Source: Symbiodinium kawagutii (Eukaryota > Sar > Dinophyceae > Suessiales > Symbiodiniaceae). Taken from it: a stretch of 64,000 nt of DNA. A model generated the notes under the pieces. That model saw only the letters and a list, made by a program, of their open reading frames with translations. It was not told the origin of the DNA and did no database searches. The stretch spans positions 197,816-261,815 of the forward strand of contig VSDK01027835.1 in NCBI GenBank assembly GCA_009767595.1, in the 5' to 3' direction. This document shows positions 42,772 through 53,526 of the stretch, piece after piece; position 1 is the first letter of the stretch; the number at the start of each line of letters is the position of its first letter. The translations under genes and the position numbers were made by a program.

Positions 42772-42813
42772 GCACGCTAGACTCATAGCAATGCCAGCAA
42801 AGTTGGAAAAAAG

Positions 42814-42825
42814 CAATCCATATCA
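42814..42825. repeat. LINE target-site duplication, 3' copy
   Basis: CAATCCATATCA directly after the AAAAAAG end of the element; perfect match to 32453-32464. Confidence 0.75.
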
Positions 42826-42846
42826 TGTATCATGTCTCTTGTTTAG

Positions 42847-42961
42847 AAGACTGAAAGAAGCGTTCCGCAGGCACGCTATGGCAGCACTTGCCAACTTGGT
42901 GTTACGACGCTTGGCTGAGCAATCGAACACACTGCTGAGCTTGCTGCCGTTGATGCCTTGA
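42847..42961 (+). CDS. Host terminal exon interrupted upstream by the LINE, unidentified
   Basis: Begins after a good acceptor (GTCTCTTGTTTAG) and ends in TGA. Reads RLKEAFRRHAMAALANLVL then RRLAEQSNTLLSLLPLMP, an amphipathic helix-rich peptide. The LINE inserted in the intron upstream of this acceptor. The gene is not identified and its 5' exons may lie before 32.4 kb. Confidence 0.4.
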
Positions 42962-42998
42962 TGAAGGAGGGCTGTTGATCATCTCCAAAATGATCCCT

Positions 42999-43105
42999 GG
43001 GAAACCACAATTTTTTGTGGTGGAAAGGAAGTCATCATAGACAAACACTGACAGGAAAACCACAATTTTTTTGGTGGATTAGTTGCTTGCAAAGAGCTCA
43101 TCATA
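42999..43105. repeat. Imperfect ~50-bp direct duplication with small palindromes
   Basis: Two copies of GGAAACCACAATTTTTT.GTGG followed by CATCATA.ACAAACACT. Each copy contains the short inverted repeat CCACAA/TTGTGG. Confidence 0.6.
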
Positions 43106-43336
43106 CACAAACACTATACATGAACACCATCCGTGTGTCCATGGGATCTAGGAGATTCCAGCTCAAGCATTGAAGAGATGCAGTTGGCTTGTGAGCATCT
43201 GGAGGTGGGACAGATGCAAATCACGAATTGTTAAGTGGTGAATTTGATAACGTTTGAACCAAATTTATCAAATCGGCTTATGGAAAACATTCTCCAGGCG
43301 ATAATGATCCACAAGTTCGTTGAATTCGTATTACAG

Positions 43337-43494
43337 ATTGTGAATCCTGTGATCCCAAAGGTTTTCTTCCGAAGGTCGTTTTGCTACGCGCTGTTTTGGA
43401 GGCCTTTGCCGAAGATATCTTGGAGGAACGTCGCGCCAAAGCTGCGAGGGCAGAGGAGGTGCCACTTGACATTTTTTTCGACCACAGCGAATAG
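43337..43494 (+). CDS. Terminal exon-like segment, unidentified
   Basis: Acceptor GTATTACAG; stop TAG at 43492-43494. Reads CESCDPKGFLPKVVLLRAV then LEAFAEDILEERRAKAAR and ends DIFFDHSE: a helical charged C-terminus. A second acidic frame (43528-43659, Glu/Asp-rich) follows and could be an alternative end. Family unknown. Confidence 0.42.
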
Positions 43495-43981
43495 GTCGGT
43501 ACTGCTGTAGAAGCAACCTATCCCAACATGATATCAATACGGTTTCGACAAACCTGGACGGTGATGAAGGAGTCAGAGGAAGAGGAGGAAGAGGAAGACG
43601 AAGAAGACGAAGAAGAGGACTGGAAGGGGGAACAGGCAACGGGACTCCCGCTGGCTTAGCAAGAAGAGTTCACTGCTGCTTGCTGGTGTTCTGCTCAGGA
43701 AGTTGACCAAGAGCACAACTCCCTACACAAAAAGAGCCTTGGCAAAATCGTGCATACTCATTCTGTGAAGGAGGTAGCTTACACAAAAACCAGATGATAT
43801 TTACTGTGAGTGTACAAGCATCACTTTTCTGCTGTAACTGCACGTATACATCGCATATATCTACACACATCACGTTTCCATTTCTTCAACCAAAAAGCGG
43901 GACAAAAGATACATCAACGAAACAAGCATAAACATGTCATAAACGAAACAAATCCTGAAATATGTCATCCAATGAGACAGG

Positions 43982-44048
43982 ATCACTGCATCACTCATTG
44001 GAAACATGTCATCTCAGTGATGTTTTTTCCAATGAGTGATGCAGTGAT
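43982..44048. repeat. Perfect 23-bp inverted repeat, 21-nt loop
   Basis: Arms 43982-44004 and 44026-44048 (ATCACTGCATCACTCATTGG core) are exact reverse complements. The right arm overlaps the acceptor of the next exon-like segment. Confidence 0.9.
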
Positions 44049-44203
44049 GCTGCCTGCGTCGTCGGAAAGGACCTTCGGTTGGGACGCCCATGGCTACGAC
44101 GCCCCCAGCGCCCTGCGCCGGGCTGCTGAGCTCTTTGAAGGGCCACTGGCTGAGGCGAGCCACAGTGGGGCACAGATCTGCGGGGGCACGCCGCGCAACG
44201 GGG
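44045..44203 (+). CDS. Exon-like segment, unidentified
   Basis: Follows GATGCAG and ends at GGG/GTGGG. Reads MLPASSERTFGWDAHGYD, APSALRRAAELFEGPLAEA and SGAQICGGTPRNGG. Strong protein-like composition; no domain recognised. Probably the same gene as 44604-44726. Confidence 0.4.
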
Positions 44204-44224
44204 GTGGGAAATTGCTGGGGAACG

Positions 44225-44333
44225 GTAGGAAACCATAGGAAATTATGGGAAATGATGGGGAAATGATAGGAAAATGGTAGGAAAATCATAGGAAAATGGT
44301 AGGAAACCGTAGGAATCATAGGAAATTATAGGA
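44225..44333. repeat. Degenerate GGAAAATNNTA tandem repeat
   Basis: About eight imperfect copies of GGAAAATGGTA / GGAAATTATA. Confidence 0.75.
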
Positions 44334-44603
44334 GTCCCAGGTCACGAGGTTCGATGGATGATTTCAGAATTGTGATTACTATCATCCATTAAGGTTGGCG
44401 CCTTTGACAGTGTTGGTGGCTCCACTGCTGTTGGTTCCACTTATGTTTGGTGGCGGATTTCGGTGACCAACTAAAGGTATCCACCACCCAGCTACCGTAG
44501 CTGAACCAATCATTGGTGGTACCATGTTTCCTGGCTGATTTCGGTTCCATATTGGTGCCCTTGAACTCAGCTGGAAGATGGCCAGCACGGCCATGGCTTA
44601 CAG

Positions 44604-44726
44604 GTGCCCAATGCGGCGAGTCGAGCTGCTGAGCTACGATGCTTGGCGCAAGCTGCGGTCGGGGATGAGCCAAGTTGGGAGGACGTCATTGGCCAAGGCC
44701 TCCTTTTGGACGACATTAGGATGTGA
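44604..44726 (+). CDS. Terminal exon-like segment, unidentified
   Basis: Acceptor GGCTTACAG then G; TGA at 44724. Reads VPNAASRAAELRCLAQAA then PSWEDVIGQGLLLDDIRM. Composition and borders are good; function unknown. Confidence 0.42.
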   Translation: MPNAASRAAELRCLAQAAVGDEPSWEDVIGQGLLLDDIRM

Positions 44727-46086
44727 AGAATGGCCAGTTGGGACCAGTTAATCAATGGTTACTTCACTGGTCATGTAAGAATGGTTGCTTAACTGGTGAA
44801 GAATGGTTAAGAATGTGGTTAAGAATGGCTCAGAATGGTGAGTTCACTGGTTCACCCTGATGATGTTAAATATGGCCTGTTGGATGAAGTAATGTGTGGG
44901 GATTTCAGGGCATTTAATCCACCAACTCTGTCGAAAGAAGCCATTGCGGAATGATGTTTGCTCACCCTTTGGTTGCTGTATGCAAAGAGAAAAAACATGC
45001 AAATTGCCTCAAAGGGTGCTTTCTCTGCTTTGTGCAAATCGCGTGATGCCCGAGGCAAACGCAGCAAAGCAGCTGAACCTGAATGATTTAAAAAGTCGCG
45101 GCGGCATGCTGACAGCTCCGGAGATATGTGAACAGCCCACATGTAGCGGTAGCGGGTGATGTAACAGCAACATATCCTTCAGTAATTTATTGTCATAGCT
45201 ATCGCAAGACATTGCAGCAAAGGACCATCCACTTGCTGTCAATATGGTTCACATGCTTTGCTTCCGTATCAGCCATAATCAACCTTTCTGAGCCGACGAC
45301 ACAATCATGTTTAATTGCCATCAATCATCGTCGGAAACGACATATTCTTCCCAATGATCCACTAAGTGACTGGTTGATGACCTCCTTAGCTTCGTAACAG
45401 ATGTCAAGTTGAGAACTCGAAGAAAGTCCCTGCTTTCGGTCAGGCTGTTTGGCGTGACCTTGAAGGCAGAGCTGCTGCAGTGGAACTCATATCCTGGTTG
45501 GCTGGTTTGGGTCGCTGATAGAAGCTAGTTCCAGTACAGGTATAACCAGCTCAGTATCATTCGCTTGTTGAGCAACTGGTAAATATAGGACTTATCAAGT
45601 ATGGCTTACAAGTGTGGTAAGGATCATTTGATTGTTAAGCAGAATCACAACCGCTCAGTGTAGCTAGATGATGGTCAATTTATGGGTTGTACTGGGTGGT
45701 TCATTGCAGTTGATCATATTTGGGACTGGCAATACCGTCGAAGTATCCAATGTGAGGGGACTGCACTTCCGTCTCGCCAACTGCTCGGCAGACATTTGAC
45801 TTGTTGACTCTTTTGCATTGAGTACTGCCACCCAAGAAAGGGCCCAAAGCCAGCCATCTATGCAATCACAACAAACATAGTGGTTCAGAAGGTACCGAGC
45901 AGCTGCAATTTGGTACCATGATCCTACCAAAAAGGACTGAATCTCACCAGATTATGGATGAAAATCGATTCACTAGGTCTAAAACAATGAATGACCAACA
46001 GCATCAGGCATAGTGGAATTAGCTCGTTTATCGCTGTTGGTTGCAAGAAAACATGCTCAACTAAGTGGACAACTAACCAACAACAG

Positions 46087-46257
46087 GCTTCTCCCAACGG
46101 CAAGTCACAGCTTTCTCCCACGGCGAGCCCCAGAACCGCTCCCAAGCCGCAGCTGCTGCCAGGAGCACCTCTCCACGGTGAGCCCTGCCTGGCCCTGCTG
46201 CTGGCGGAACGCGGTAGGGAGTGGGTCATGGCCTTGGCAACGGCGTCGCATGACTTG
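46087..46257 (+). CDS. Exon-like segment, unidentified
   Basis: Acceptor CCAACAACAG then G. A Ser/Pro-rich linker (ASPNGKSQLSPTASPRTAP) is followed by EPCLALLLAERGREWVMA. The donor is not fixed. In the same frame as the terminal segment 46669-46818. Confidence 0.35.
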
Positions 46258-46365
46258 AGATGTGGGGATTTCTCAAGCCATTGGATATTTTCAGGTACCT
46301 AAAATATTAATTGACAATATCCAATTGATATTCAGGTACCCGAATATTTTAGGGGTACCTAGATT

Positions 46366-46501
46366 TTGAAAATATGCAGGTACCCCCAAATTCTCCAATT
46401 TTTTTCTTAATTGGACCATTTGGATAAGAATCATAGGGCACCCCCAACTCATTTTTTAAGAATCGTCAATTTTTCTGGGTTCCCTATTTTGAGAAGCACC
46501 C
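46366..46501. mobile_element. Hairpin MITE, copy 13 (rearranged)
   Basis: Right arm CCCTATTTTGAGAAGCACCC is good. The left side is expanded by repeated AGGTACC...AATATTTT blocks that themselves form foldbacks (46276-46380). Confidence 0.6.
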
Positions 46502-46668
46502 ATATCATGGTTGATATGTTTATCCCCTTCAGACGGTGATATGATAATATCTACTAGTACTGTGATAACAAGTCCCTTCGAACTTATCATATGCGTATAC
46601 TGATGATATATAGATCTCATTTAGATCCTATTTTTGTGAGGATTCATCACGGTGATTTGCCTGACCAG

Positions 46669-46818
46669 CGGGGAGCACCCGTGTTCAGTAGCGCAGGGCC
46701 TGTGGTTCTGAGGCCGAAGTCTGTGCTGAAGCTTGCGCAGAGATGGCCAAAGTCGCTGCGGGGGTTCCAAAGGGACGTGCGGTTTCCGTGGCTTCGCATG
46801 CTGGATGAGTGCCATTAA
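46669..46818 (+). CDS. Terminal exon-like segment, unidentified
   Basis: After CTGACCAG it reads RGAPVFSSAGPVVLRPKSV, LKLAQRWPKSLRGFQRDVR, FPWLRMLDECH and TAA (46816). Probably the end of the gene with exon 46087-46257; no domain recognised. Confidence 0.38.
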   Translation, partial: RGAPVFSSAGPVVLRPKSVLKLAQRWPKSLRGFQRDVRFPWLRMLDECH

Positions 46819-46960
46819 TATTGGTTAATAATAGGGATAACAACCATATGGATAGGTCAATAATTGTTAATAATGGTCCCATCCTGGTTAGTATGTAGGG
46901 GCTATAACCATTGAGAAAGGTTATTAATGGTCAATAGTAGGGACAATGGTTAAATCCAAT

Positions 46961-47086
46961 GGGTGTTTCTCATGGGGGGCACCCAAATTATGGTTGGTTT
47001 GCTACTATAGATGGTTACTATAAATGTGGTAGGTGGGGATCCCAATCGTGGATGATTTCGAGGTACCCCTATCTTTAGACCCCCCA
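46961..47086. mobile_element. Hairpin MITE, copy 14
   Basis: Starts GGGTGTTTCTCATGGGGGGC and ends TACCCCTATCTTTAGACCCC. The centre carries a duplicated ACTATA(A/G)ATG. Confidence 0.65.
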
Positions 47087-47967
47087 TACGATCTCCTACC
47101 TGGTTGACGCTGCCCAGTGGATGTTGTGCCCAGTGAATGGCTGGGGGCCCCCCTAGAGCAGCCCCTCAGTGATGGGCTGGCTCACCCTCTAGAGCAGCCC
47201 CTCACTGCTCAGCTGATGAGCATGTCATGGAGCCGACTCTGCAAGCGAAGTTATCTCCTGTAGGTCAAGCTGTTGTAGAGCAGATCGAGCTGTTTGTTGC
47301 AAGCTGTTTCCCGCGAATGTGAAGTTTCCTGCTCGTTCCTGCTCGTTCCTAAGATTAACATGCTTTACCACAAGAAGGAAACGGTTCAACAGTGGTGAAT
47401 ATCGGTTAAGAAGCATAAGCAATAGTTGTCCAGATTGATTTGATCCTCATTTTTAGTGGTGAGTTGTTAACCAATTCTGATTCTCAAACCATCAGAAAAA
47501 ACAATCTCAAACCACTGTTATCTAAGAATCTTTAATCCACCATCATAAATGGTTGGTAAATCTCTATTTTCATTGTAAAGCTTCAGTTCCACCAGCTTAA
47601 TAGTTCACCGTGGCTTATCAAGCGAATCACCACTATCTGGTGGTCAACCTCTTTCTTTCATCATGAACCTTCTTGAAGCGCTTCAACCTATCTTGGTAAG
47701 TCCCTATCCGGAAAACCACTATAGGTTCCCGACCTTTTCATGATGTGGTTACCAACTACAGGTGAAGCAACCTTTAGCATAGTGGTTTAGGAAAGGTTGA
47801 TCAACTAGTGGTTAAGAACTAGAAGTGGTTTAACCTTTAACCTTTTCTCGCCGAAAAAAAGCCTCCTGGTTACCTTCATGAAGTGCTTAGGTTGTGGTCG
47901 CCCTATAACTGCTCCACTTAGTAAGCACAGCTGGTACCTAGGTGTTCCCTTCACAGGATAACTAAAT
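47087..47967. other. Intergenic region with no gene seen
   Basis: Contains a twofold repeat of CTCTAGAGCAGCCCCTCA (about 47150 and 47188) and AT-rich AACCACTA words. The open frames are short and unconvincing. Confidence 0.5.
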
Positions 47968-48069
47968 GGTGGTTTCTCAAAATAGGGGTACCCCAAAAAT
48001 GTTTGTTTTATTACTATAAATGGCTAATCAACTGGATGATTTGGGGGTCCCCCTATTTTGAGAAACCAC
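47968..48069. mobile_element. Hairpin MITE, copy 15
   Basis: Nearly consensus: GGTGGTTTCTCAAAATAGGG to CCCCTATTTTGAGAAACCAC, with centre TTTATTACTATAAATGGCTA. Confidence 0.88.
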
Positions 48070-48174
48070 TTATACTTGTTAGTTATCATCCCCTATTCTT
48101 AACCATTAACCAGCTAGGTAACCAGTCTAATGTTCCCAACTCACTTAGCTTGGTCCTGCTCCACTTAGGATTCA

Positions 48175-48300
48175 CAGCTGTCGTCGGCCACGGCTCAGCT
48201 GTCGGAGCTCCAAAGCTCCGTCAGCGCCGCGCGGCAGCGCCGCGCCGCAGAGGCTGCAGAGGCAGGCGCGGGCGGCGGGGGGGGGGGCGGGGTCACCCCG
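48175..48300 (+). CDS. Exon-like segment, Ala/Arg-rich coiled coil, unidentified
   Basis: After GATTCACAG the strand reads LSSATAQLSELQSSVSAAR then QRRAAEAAEAGAGGGG, a helical heptad-like stretch running into a G-rich tract (48275-48292). The alternative frames are Arg-rich. Function unknown. Confidence 0.28.
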
Positions 48301-49021
48301 TGGCGCCACCCTGGGGAGATGATGAGGTGGATGAGCTCTCCCTTAAACCTATAGAAACCTATGGTGGAAACCTATGGCTGGATGATTTAGAGGCCAATAC
48401 ATGGCATGTTGTAGCTTTAGATATGATTAGATTTGTGATGCTTGATTTGTGAATGATTTGTTGTTGATTGATACCGATTTTGAGATGGATTTATATGATG
48501 TGAATATGTTGCATGTTACATAGATATGGCTATGGGTTGATGTTGCATATCAGAGAGGTTTAATGGATTCTGAGGTTGGTCATATTGATGCTTACAGGTT
48601 AAACCCTGCATTGTAGTTGTTGACCTTACTTCAATATGAATACGCATTGATATGTTTACAATGTGATCATGGACTTCAATGAACCATGTAATGTTCATTC
48701 TGACATGGTCATTGTGTATTGTCAACACATATGATTCTCCCGTTTGCTGCCCTAGGCAGTCAGTATCGATCATTGCGTGCTATTGCAAGCTGCGGTGGCT
48801 CTTACTCCCATTGCACATTGACCAGCACCATAGAGTGGTACTGGCACATCACATTGAGAATCTCTGACTCAAACCCGGGGTTACTAAAAACATGCTTGAT
48901 TGGTAAAGGGGGTAATCACTCCCCCCTAAAAAACAGATGATGATTCACAGGTACTCCATGCTTTCCTTCTAGAATAGTACTCTCCAATCAATAAATCCAG
49001 ATTTCCTTCATCAGTTCACAG

Positions 49022-49191
49022 CGGACCTCCACGGTAGCCATCACCCGTGCTCAGCGTGTAGGAAGCCAAGCAAGCTGAAGCAGCTCAGACAGGCAACAGG
49101 GGCAGCGGATGAAGGTCGTGAAGTGCAAGCAGAAAGTGTCACCCAACCTGGGGAACATCGGGCTATGGGTCAAGCAGCTATCCATCAGTGA
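49022..49191 (+). CDS. Exon-like segment, unidentified
   Basis: After CAGTTCACA/G the + strand reads ADLHGSHHPCSACRKPSK, LKQLRQATGAADEGREVQ, AESVTQPGEHRAMGQ and a TGA at 49189. The CSAC could be part of a metal site, but no domain is complete. Confidence 0.33.
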
Positions 49192-49344
49192 TGGTGGATA
49201 AGTTCACCAACAATAGTGGGAGAAAAACGGTTAATGATGGGGGAACCAGACACACTGCCATCTCTTGCGACTGTGTGCTCCAGACATTTGTGAAACCGCT
49301 TGGATGCATTGAGCAGTTGCTTTGTTTCACGGTCATATCTCGAC

Positions 49345-49482
49345 TCCGCACGCCAGATGCCACGGGTGAAGTTCCGGATGAGACTGTGCCCAGTGCGGAT
49401 CCCAGTACCGGCATCCCATCATCGATGGAGCACCTACAGGACCCACAGGACCCCCGAGGTGGATGGAGGCGCACCCGTGAAG
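49345..49482 (+). CDS. Exon-like segment, Pro/Asp/Ser-rich, unidentified
   Basis: Reads TPDATGEVPDETVPSADPS and MEHLQDPQDPRGGWRRTRE up to a GAAG/GTGGTT donor. Low-complexity but with a clear coding bias; acceptor uncertain. Confidence 0.3.
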
Positions 49483-51165
49483 GTGGTTCCAGATCTACTT
49501 CCGCAGCCATGTTTGGCTCAGTGTGTTCCTTACCAAAGCCCTGGCATGTCGAATTTCTGTATCATGATTTGTACATATTTGTGTTATCCCTGACTTTCTA
49601 ATCGCATGATTTTGCTTGGAACCATGGAGACGCACATTTCTTTGGCCTTGCTTTGATGCACTGGCAACATACAGGCAAACCGTGGATCAGAGAGTGATTA
49701 GGCATCACCCTCACTAACCTTCGCACCACAGTTTAGTGATGACCATCATTCAATTGCACATTGCTAACCAAGCCTTTCTGCGATAGCAAACGTTCTCAAC
49801 CAGTATTGGCCGCTACTAGCCATCAATCTTCCACCGTAAATCATTAGTGGTCATGATCTGCGATGATCATTCATTCTACAGCGTTGCTGATCATCGCCAA
49901 TCAGTAGTGGTTTGTTAATTGGTGACAAATTCATGAGTTATCCAGCAATTAGCCAGAAGTTATCCATCAATGAACTATTAACCAGCAATCAACCACCCTT
50001 TTACGACCAACTATTCAGCGATTGGCCATGGGAACCTGACATTGCGGAGCCGCAGAGCCCAGCAGGCTTCTTTAGCGGCCATGGCGGGATGTAATGACAT
50101 GGCCAGTCAGCATCAAATCTCCCTGGAGATTTCCTGTTCGACGTGCTTTGTTCGGAATTTTTTAGTGCTGGAGATTTCAGAATATGTTACAATGCGCTCT
50201 GGGGAAAGAAGTATGGGTTCATTGCTTGGAGAGTCGCACAATACTGGAGAAATACAAGCGCCTGGTCCGGATTGTTGGGGACAAGATGTTGGCCAGAATC
50301 AGTGGTCATATAGGCATTGTCGAGCACGTTCGGCATTTTAGCCATTGATGCTGGTATGATAGCAACTATACAAAGAATCATCATAGGTTGCATAGCAAAT
50401 AGCATATCTTTGTGACGGTTGCACAAAGGACATATTTACTTACATAATACTTTACGCAGCATTGTGTATGCATACAGATTGCACAGGCCAACTGTAGGAA
50501 GTCAGCAACGATGCAGATCGCGCTTCTGCCCTCGCAATTGACAGGAGCTGTCCGCTGCATCACATCCCCATGGTTGCTCTCCGGGTCTTCCTGTCTTGTT
50601 TTGTGTCGTTGGTGCTGGAAATCTTCGGACTCCATCATGTACTTTGAATGCTTGTCCTGAGTATATATTTTGATGGATCTTGATGGCGAACCTCGACAAC
50701 ATCATTCTGAATTGGAGGAGAGCGCTGCAAAGGGAAACGCAGTGAAATCGCGAATTTGCTGATTGAAGTTCACTCTACCTGGCGGAAACCGTTCAGCCTC
50801 GAGCCCATGCTGAGGAGATCAAGTCATCTAAGTCATTCAGGGTCACAAATTGACAATCTCTTATTCTATTTAGTTAAGCATGATGTGGAAGCACTGCAGG
50901 ACAACCTGTTCCAATGAAAGAAGAATGCCCAGCAAAAATTGCAGCCAAGCAAATTACAGCTGACATCAGTTGTTGCTCAACACCTACTGTATCGTCATGG
51001 CCGCGTCATGGGACAGTCCATGAATACACATCACGCTGTTTGAATTGGCAGTCCTTGTTGAAGGAACCAGCACTGAAACCCACGTGTTTGACGGAACCAT
51101 ATGGACCCACCATGAACAGCACTGACGTCTTTTTGCCATCAACCAAGCCTTCAGCAATGATTAGA

Positions 51166-51346
51166 TCAGATTTCAATTCGCATCAACGTGCGACTTGCCA
51201 TGTGCAGAGCAGCGTCGACTCCCAAAGAGACTTGGCTGCGGTGGATGGCAAGGCTCAAGGCATGTGCTGAGTCGTCGCTCACTTCCAGGTGTGAAGTGCT
51301 GCCCAGAGGTGCCAAGTTGATGATGGGCAGGGCTTTCCAAGTGAAC
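51166..51346 (-). CDS. Exon-like segment, unidentified
   Basis: On the minus strand, after a GCAG acceptor, it reads MFTWKALPIINLAPLGSTS, LEVSDDSAHALSLAIHRSQ and VSLGVDAALHMASRTLMR, then a stop. The composition is good, but the orientation conflicts with nearby + exons, so it may be a shadow. Confidence 0.22.
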
Positions 51347-51695
51347 ATCTGCTTTCGAAAACGACGTTTTCCATGGGGAAACACAGCTCTACGTGGGATG
51401 AAACACAGCTCTAGATGGGAGTCCGTGCCATGAGAGACTGATCGAACAGAGCTCTATAGGGAGACTTCGAGGGATTGGTGTGTGCCAGGCGGAGCTGATC
51501 GTTGGAGATGAGACTTGGTAGCATGTCTGGTGTGGATCTTGGATCTGTTTACACGTATGGAGAATGAGTCTTCGGATCATGCTATTTAGCTAGGTTTACA
51601 TTAAACATCCGGACAATGAACTTGGATGAAACCTGGAATCCGCTGATAATCCTGACATTACGCAGAGTGTTTCTTCCTCAAGCTGGTAGCCACAG

Positions 51696-51804
51696 TGAGT
51701 CCAGGACAAAGCTCGAAACTTTCCGAGAGATGATCTGTGCGGATGACGGGGATGATTTCGTTGCTTGGAGACAGATCATTACCTTCATCAGCAAGTTGTT
51801 GCAA
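51696..51804 (+). CDS. Exon of unidentified gene (first of two in phase)
   Basis: Acceptor AGCCACAG; donor CAA/GTTGGG. Reads ESRTKLETFREMICADDGD then DFVAWRQIITFISKLLQ. It ends in phase 0 and joins directly to the exon at 51968. No family recognised. Confidence 0.42.
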
Positions 51805-51967
51805 GTTGGGCCAACAGATCAACCATCACTTTTTAAGGGATCATCTTTGACCCAACTTTGAGGGATGGTCATGAGGGATAATCTTTGAGGACCTGAGGTT
51901 GTTGGAATCACTGGAAAGAGTTTGGGATAACCATTTGTGGCCTGCAAGTGGCGTCGAAGCTTCTAAG

Positions 51968-52100
51968 GTTTGCGGTTATCCCATGTACAAAGACAGCAAA
52001 ACCAAAGAACCTTATGTCCTGGAACTCTATCGTGCCCGCGGTGCTGCAGTGACTCGATATTGCATTGGACTTTGCAGAGTTTGCCATGACAAGTGGATAT
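51968..52100 (+). CDS. Exon of unidentified gene, runs into a MITE
   Basis: Starts after CTAAG in phase 0. Reads VCGYPMYKDSKTKEPYVL, ELYRARGAAVTRYCIGLCR and VCHDKWIFG. CxxxCRVC could be a zinc site. The reading frame continues into hairpin MITE copy 16 at about 52095, so either the exon ends just before it or the gene is broken by the insertion. Confidence 0.42.
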
Positions 52101-52186
52101 TTGGCAAAATAGGGCACCCAAACATGGTTGCTTTATTACGGTTGATAGTGGAAGCTCTAGGGGAACCCCTTTTTTGAGAAACCACC
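52095..52186. mobile_element. Hairpin MITE, copy 16
   Basis: Left arm degenerate (ATTTGGCAAAATAGGGCACCC); right arm ACCCCTTTTTTGAGAAACCA good. Confidence 0.65.
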
Positions 52187-52522
52187 AAGTCGAAGAATTT
52201 CTTGACCAACCTCAAGCGATGCCGAAGCTAGGCTGGAAAACCAGCTTTTCTATGCTTGTTTCAGAGCGCTCGAGGCAAAAGATTTGATCACAAATCGATT
52301 GCGGCACAACGCACTGACGATTCTGAGGCCTCAAAAGCAGTAATTACAAGTTCTGTCAACTTGGGACAGTTGCAAGTGGCAAAGCGTTTCTCCGGTAAAT
52401 CTTGCAAAAACCATGACAAAAAAAACCATCTTCGCAGCATCATTGCGCAGCCATCCTTTGCAAGGCAGATGATCCGACAGAAGGCGAAGCCAGACATGAT
52501 GCACTACCCTTTGCCCTTGCAG

Positions 52523-52677
52523 GCGCCTGTGGGATCCCGTGGGGGTCACAGCAGCAGGACTTGTTTCCTATCTCCGTCCCAGGCAGTAGCGCCTTGGCCT
52601 TGGCCCATGGATCCACCGTGGAGGGAGAAGAAGTGGCACGACTTCCTGTGAAAAGCAGCGGCCGCGGTGCTGTGCGG
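52523..52677 (+). CDS. Exon-like segment, unidentified
   Basis: Acceptor TTTGCCCTTGCAG then G; donor GCGG/GTGATC. Reads CGIPWGSQQQDLFPISVPG, ALAHGSTVEGEEVARLPV and SGRGAVRV. A beta-strand-like composition; no family recognised. Confidence 0.33.
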
Positions 52678-52799
52678 GTGATCAGATGCTGTGTCATCAA
52701 TGCTCCACCCCCAAAAATTAAGCAGGTTGTTGAACTCTTTGTGGTGAAGAAGCCTTTCAAATTGATACGGCCATTGACACGGCCATGCTTGAAATCCAT

Positions 52800-53500
52800 T
52801 TAGTGCTAATGGGATCCCAACTTCAGCACGCGACAGGTCAGATGCGACTGTCTCCTTCTGGGAACGTGATCGCAGAAAAAGAGCCGCTGTCAGAACCGTC
52901 GTGTGAATGATATCACCGATACGTGCTTGGTATGGCCTTATGCACTACCTTGCAGTAACTACAAGTATATCATGAATGGTAGTTAAGTTGGAGGAATACT
53001 ACCCGCGACAGCAATGCATGTTTGGTAATCAGTCTGCAACGTGGCATGCACAAACTCTATGGCATACCAATGAACAATCAAGCAGCCTTCGATCAGCAAT
53101 CCATTCTCAACCTACTACTTAGCGATAAGCTGTTTACCGTTACTTTTCTATTGGCCAAGCACCAATGATTACTAATAATCGCTTGCCTCGCTAGCCACTA
53201 GTAGACCATTCATCATCAACCATGGGTCACCATCAATCTGTCATCCAGTAATCATCCACCACCCATGAAATAAATGATTGCAGTAGCAATGAACCAACAG
53301 TCGCTAGCCATCAAATCATTTACACAGTTTCGTCCCCGTTTAAGGCGATATCAATGCCAAAATAAAATTTTGTCCAAAGTCATAGTCGGTCATAGTAGAT
53401 ATGCAAAAAGATATCAACCAAAGATGCGTATCAGCAGCAATGATGCTTGATCACAAGCATCGACTCACAGAAGCATGATTAAAACCCACTCATTCACCAC
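52800..53500. other. Intergenic region with no gene seen
   Basis: AT-rich DNA with CAACCAT/AATCATC words similar to those at 20 and 22 kb. No open frame worth calling. Confidence 0.5.
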
Positions 53501-53526
53501 ATCAACTCCCTTCAATCCCTGCAATG

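Larger units (their letters stand above)
32465..42813 (+). mobile_element. 10.35-kb non-LTR (LINE-type) retrotransposon
   Basis: Bounded by a perfect 12-bp duplication, which fits target-primed reverse transcription. The 3' end is GTTGGAAAAAAG, a very short A-rich tail. It encodes ORF1 and a very long ORF2 carrying RNase H, AP-like endonuclease, reverse transcriptase, zinc fingers and a methyltransferase-like domain. Two single-base frameshifts near the ORF2 3' part are the only visible breaks. The 5' UTR is about 300 nt. It sits 32 nt upstream of the AG of a likely host intron acceptor (42846). No LTRs are present. The N-terminal 850 residues of ORF2 match nothing I know. Confidence 0.82.
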
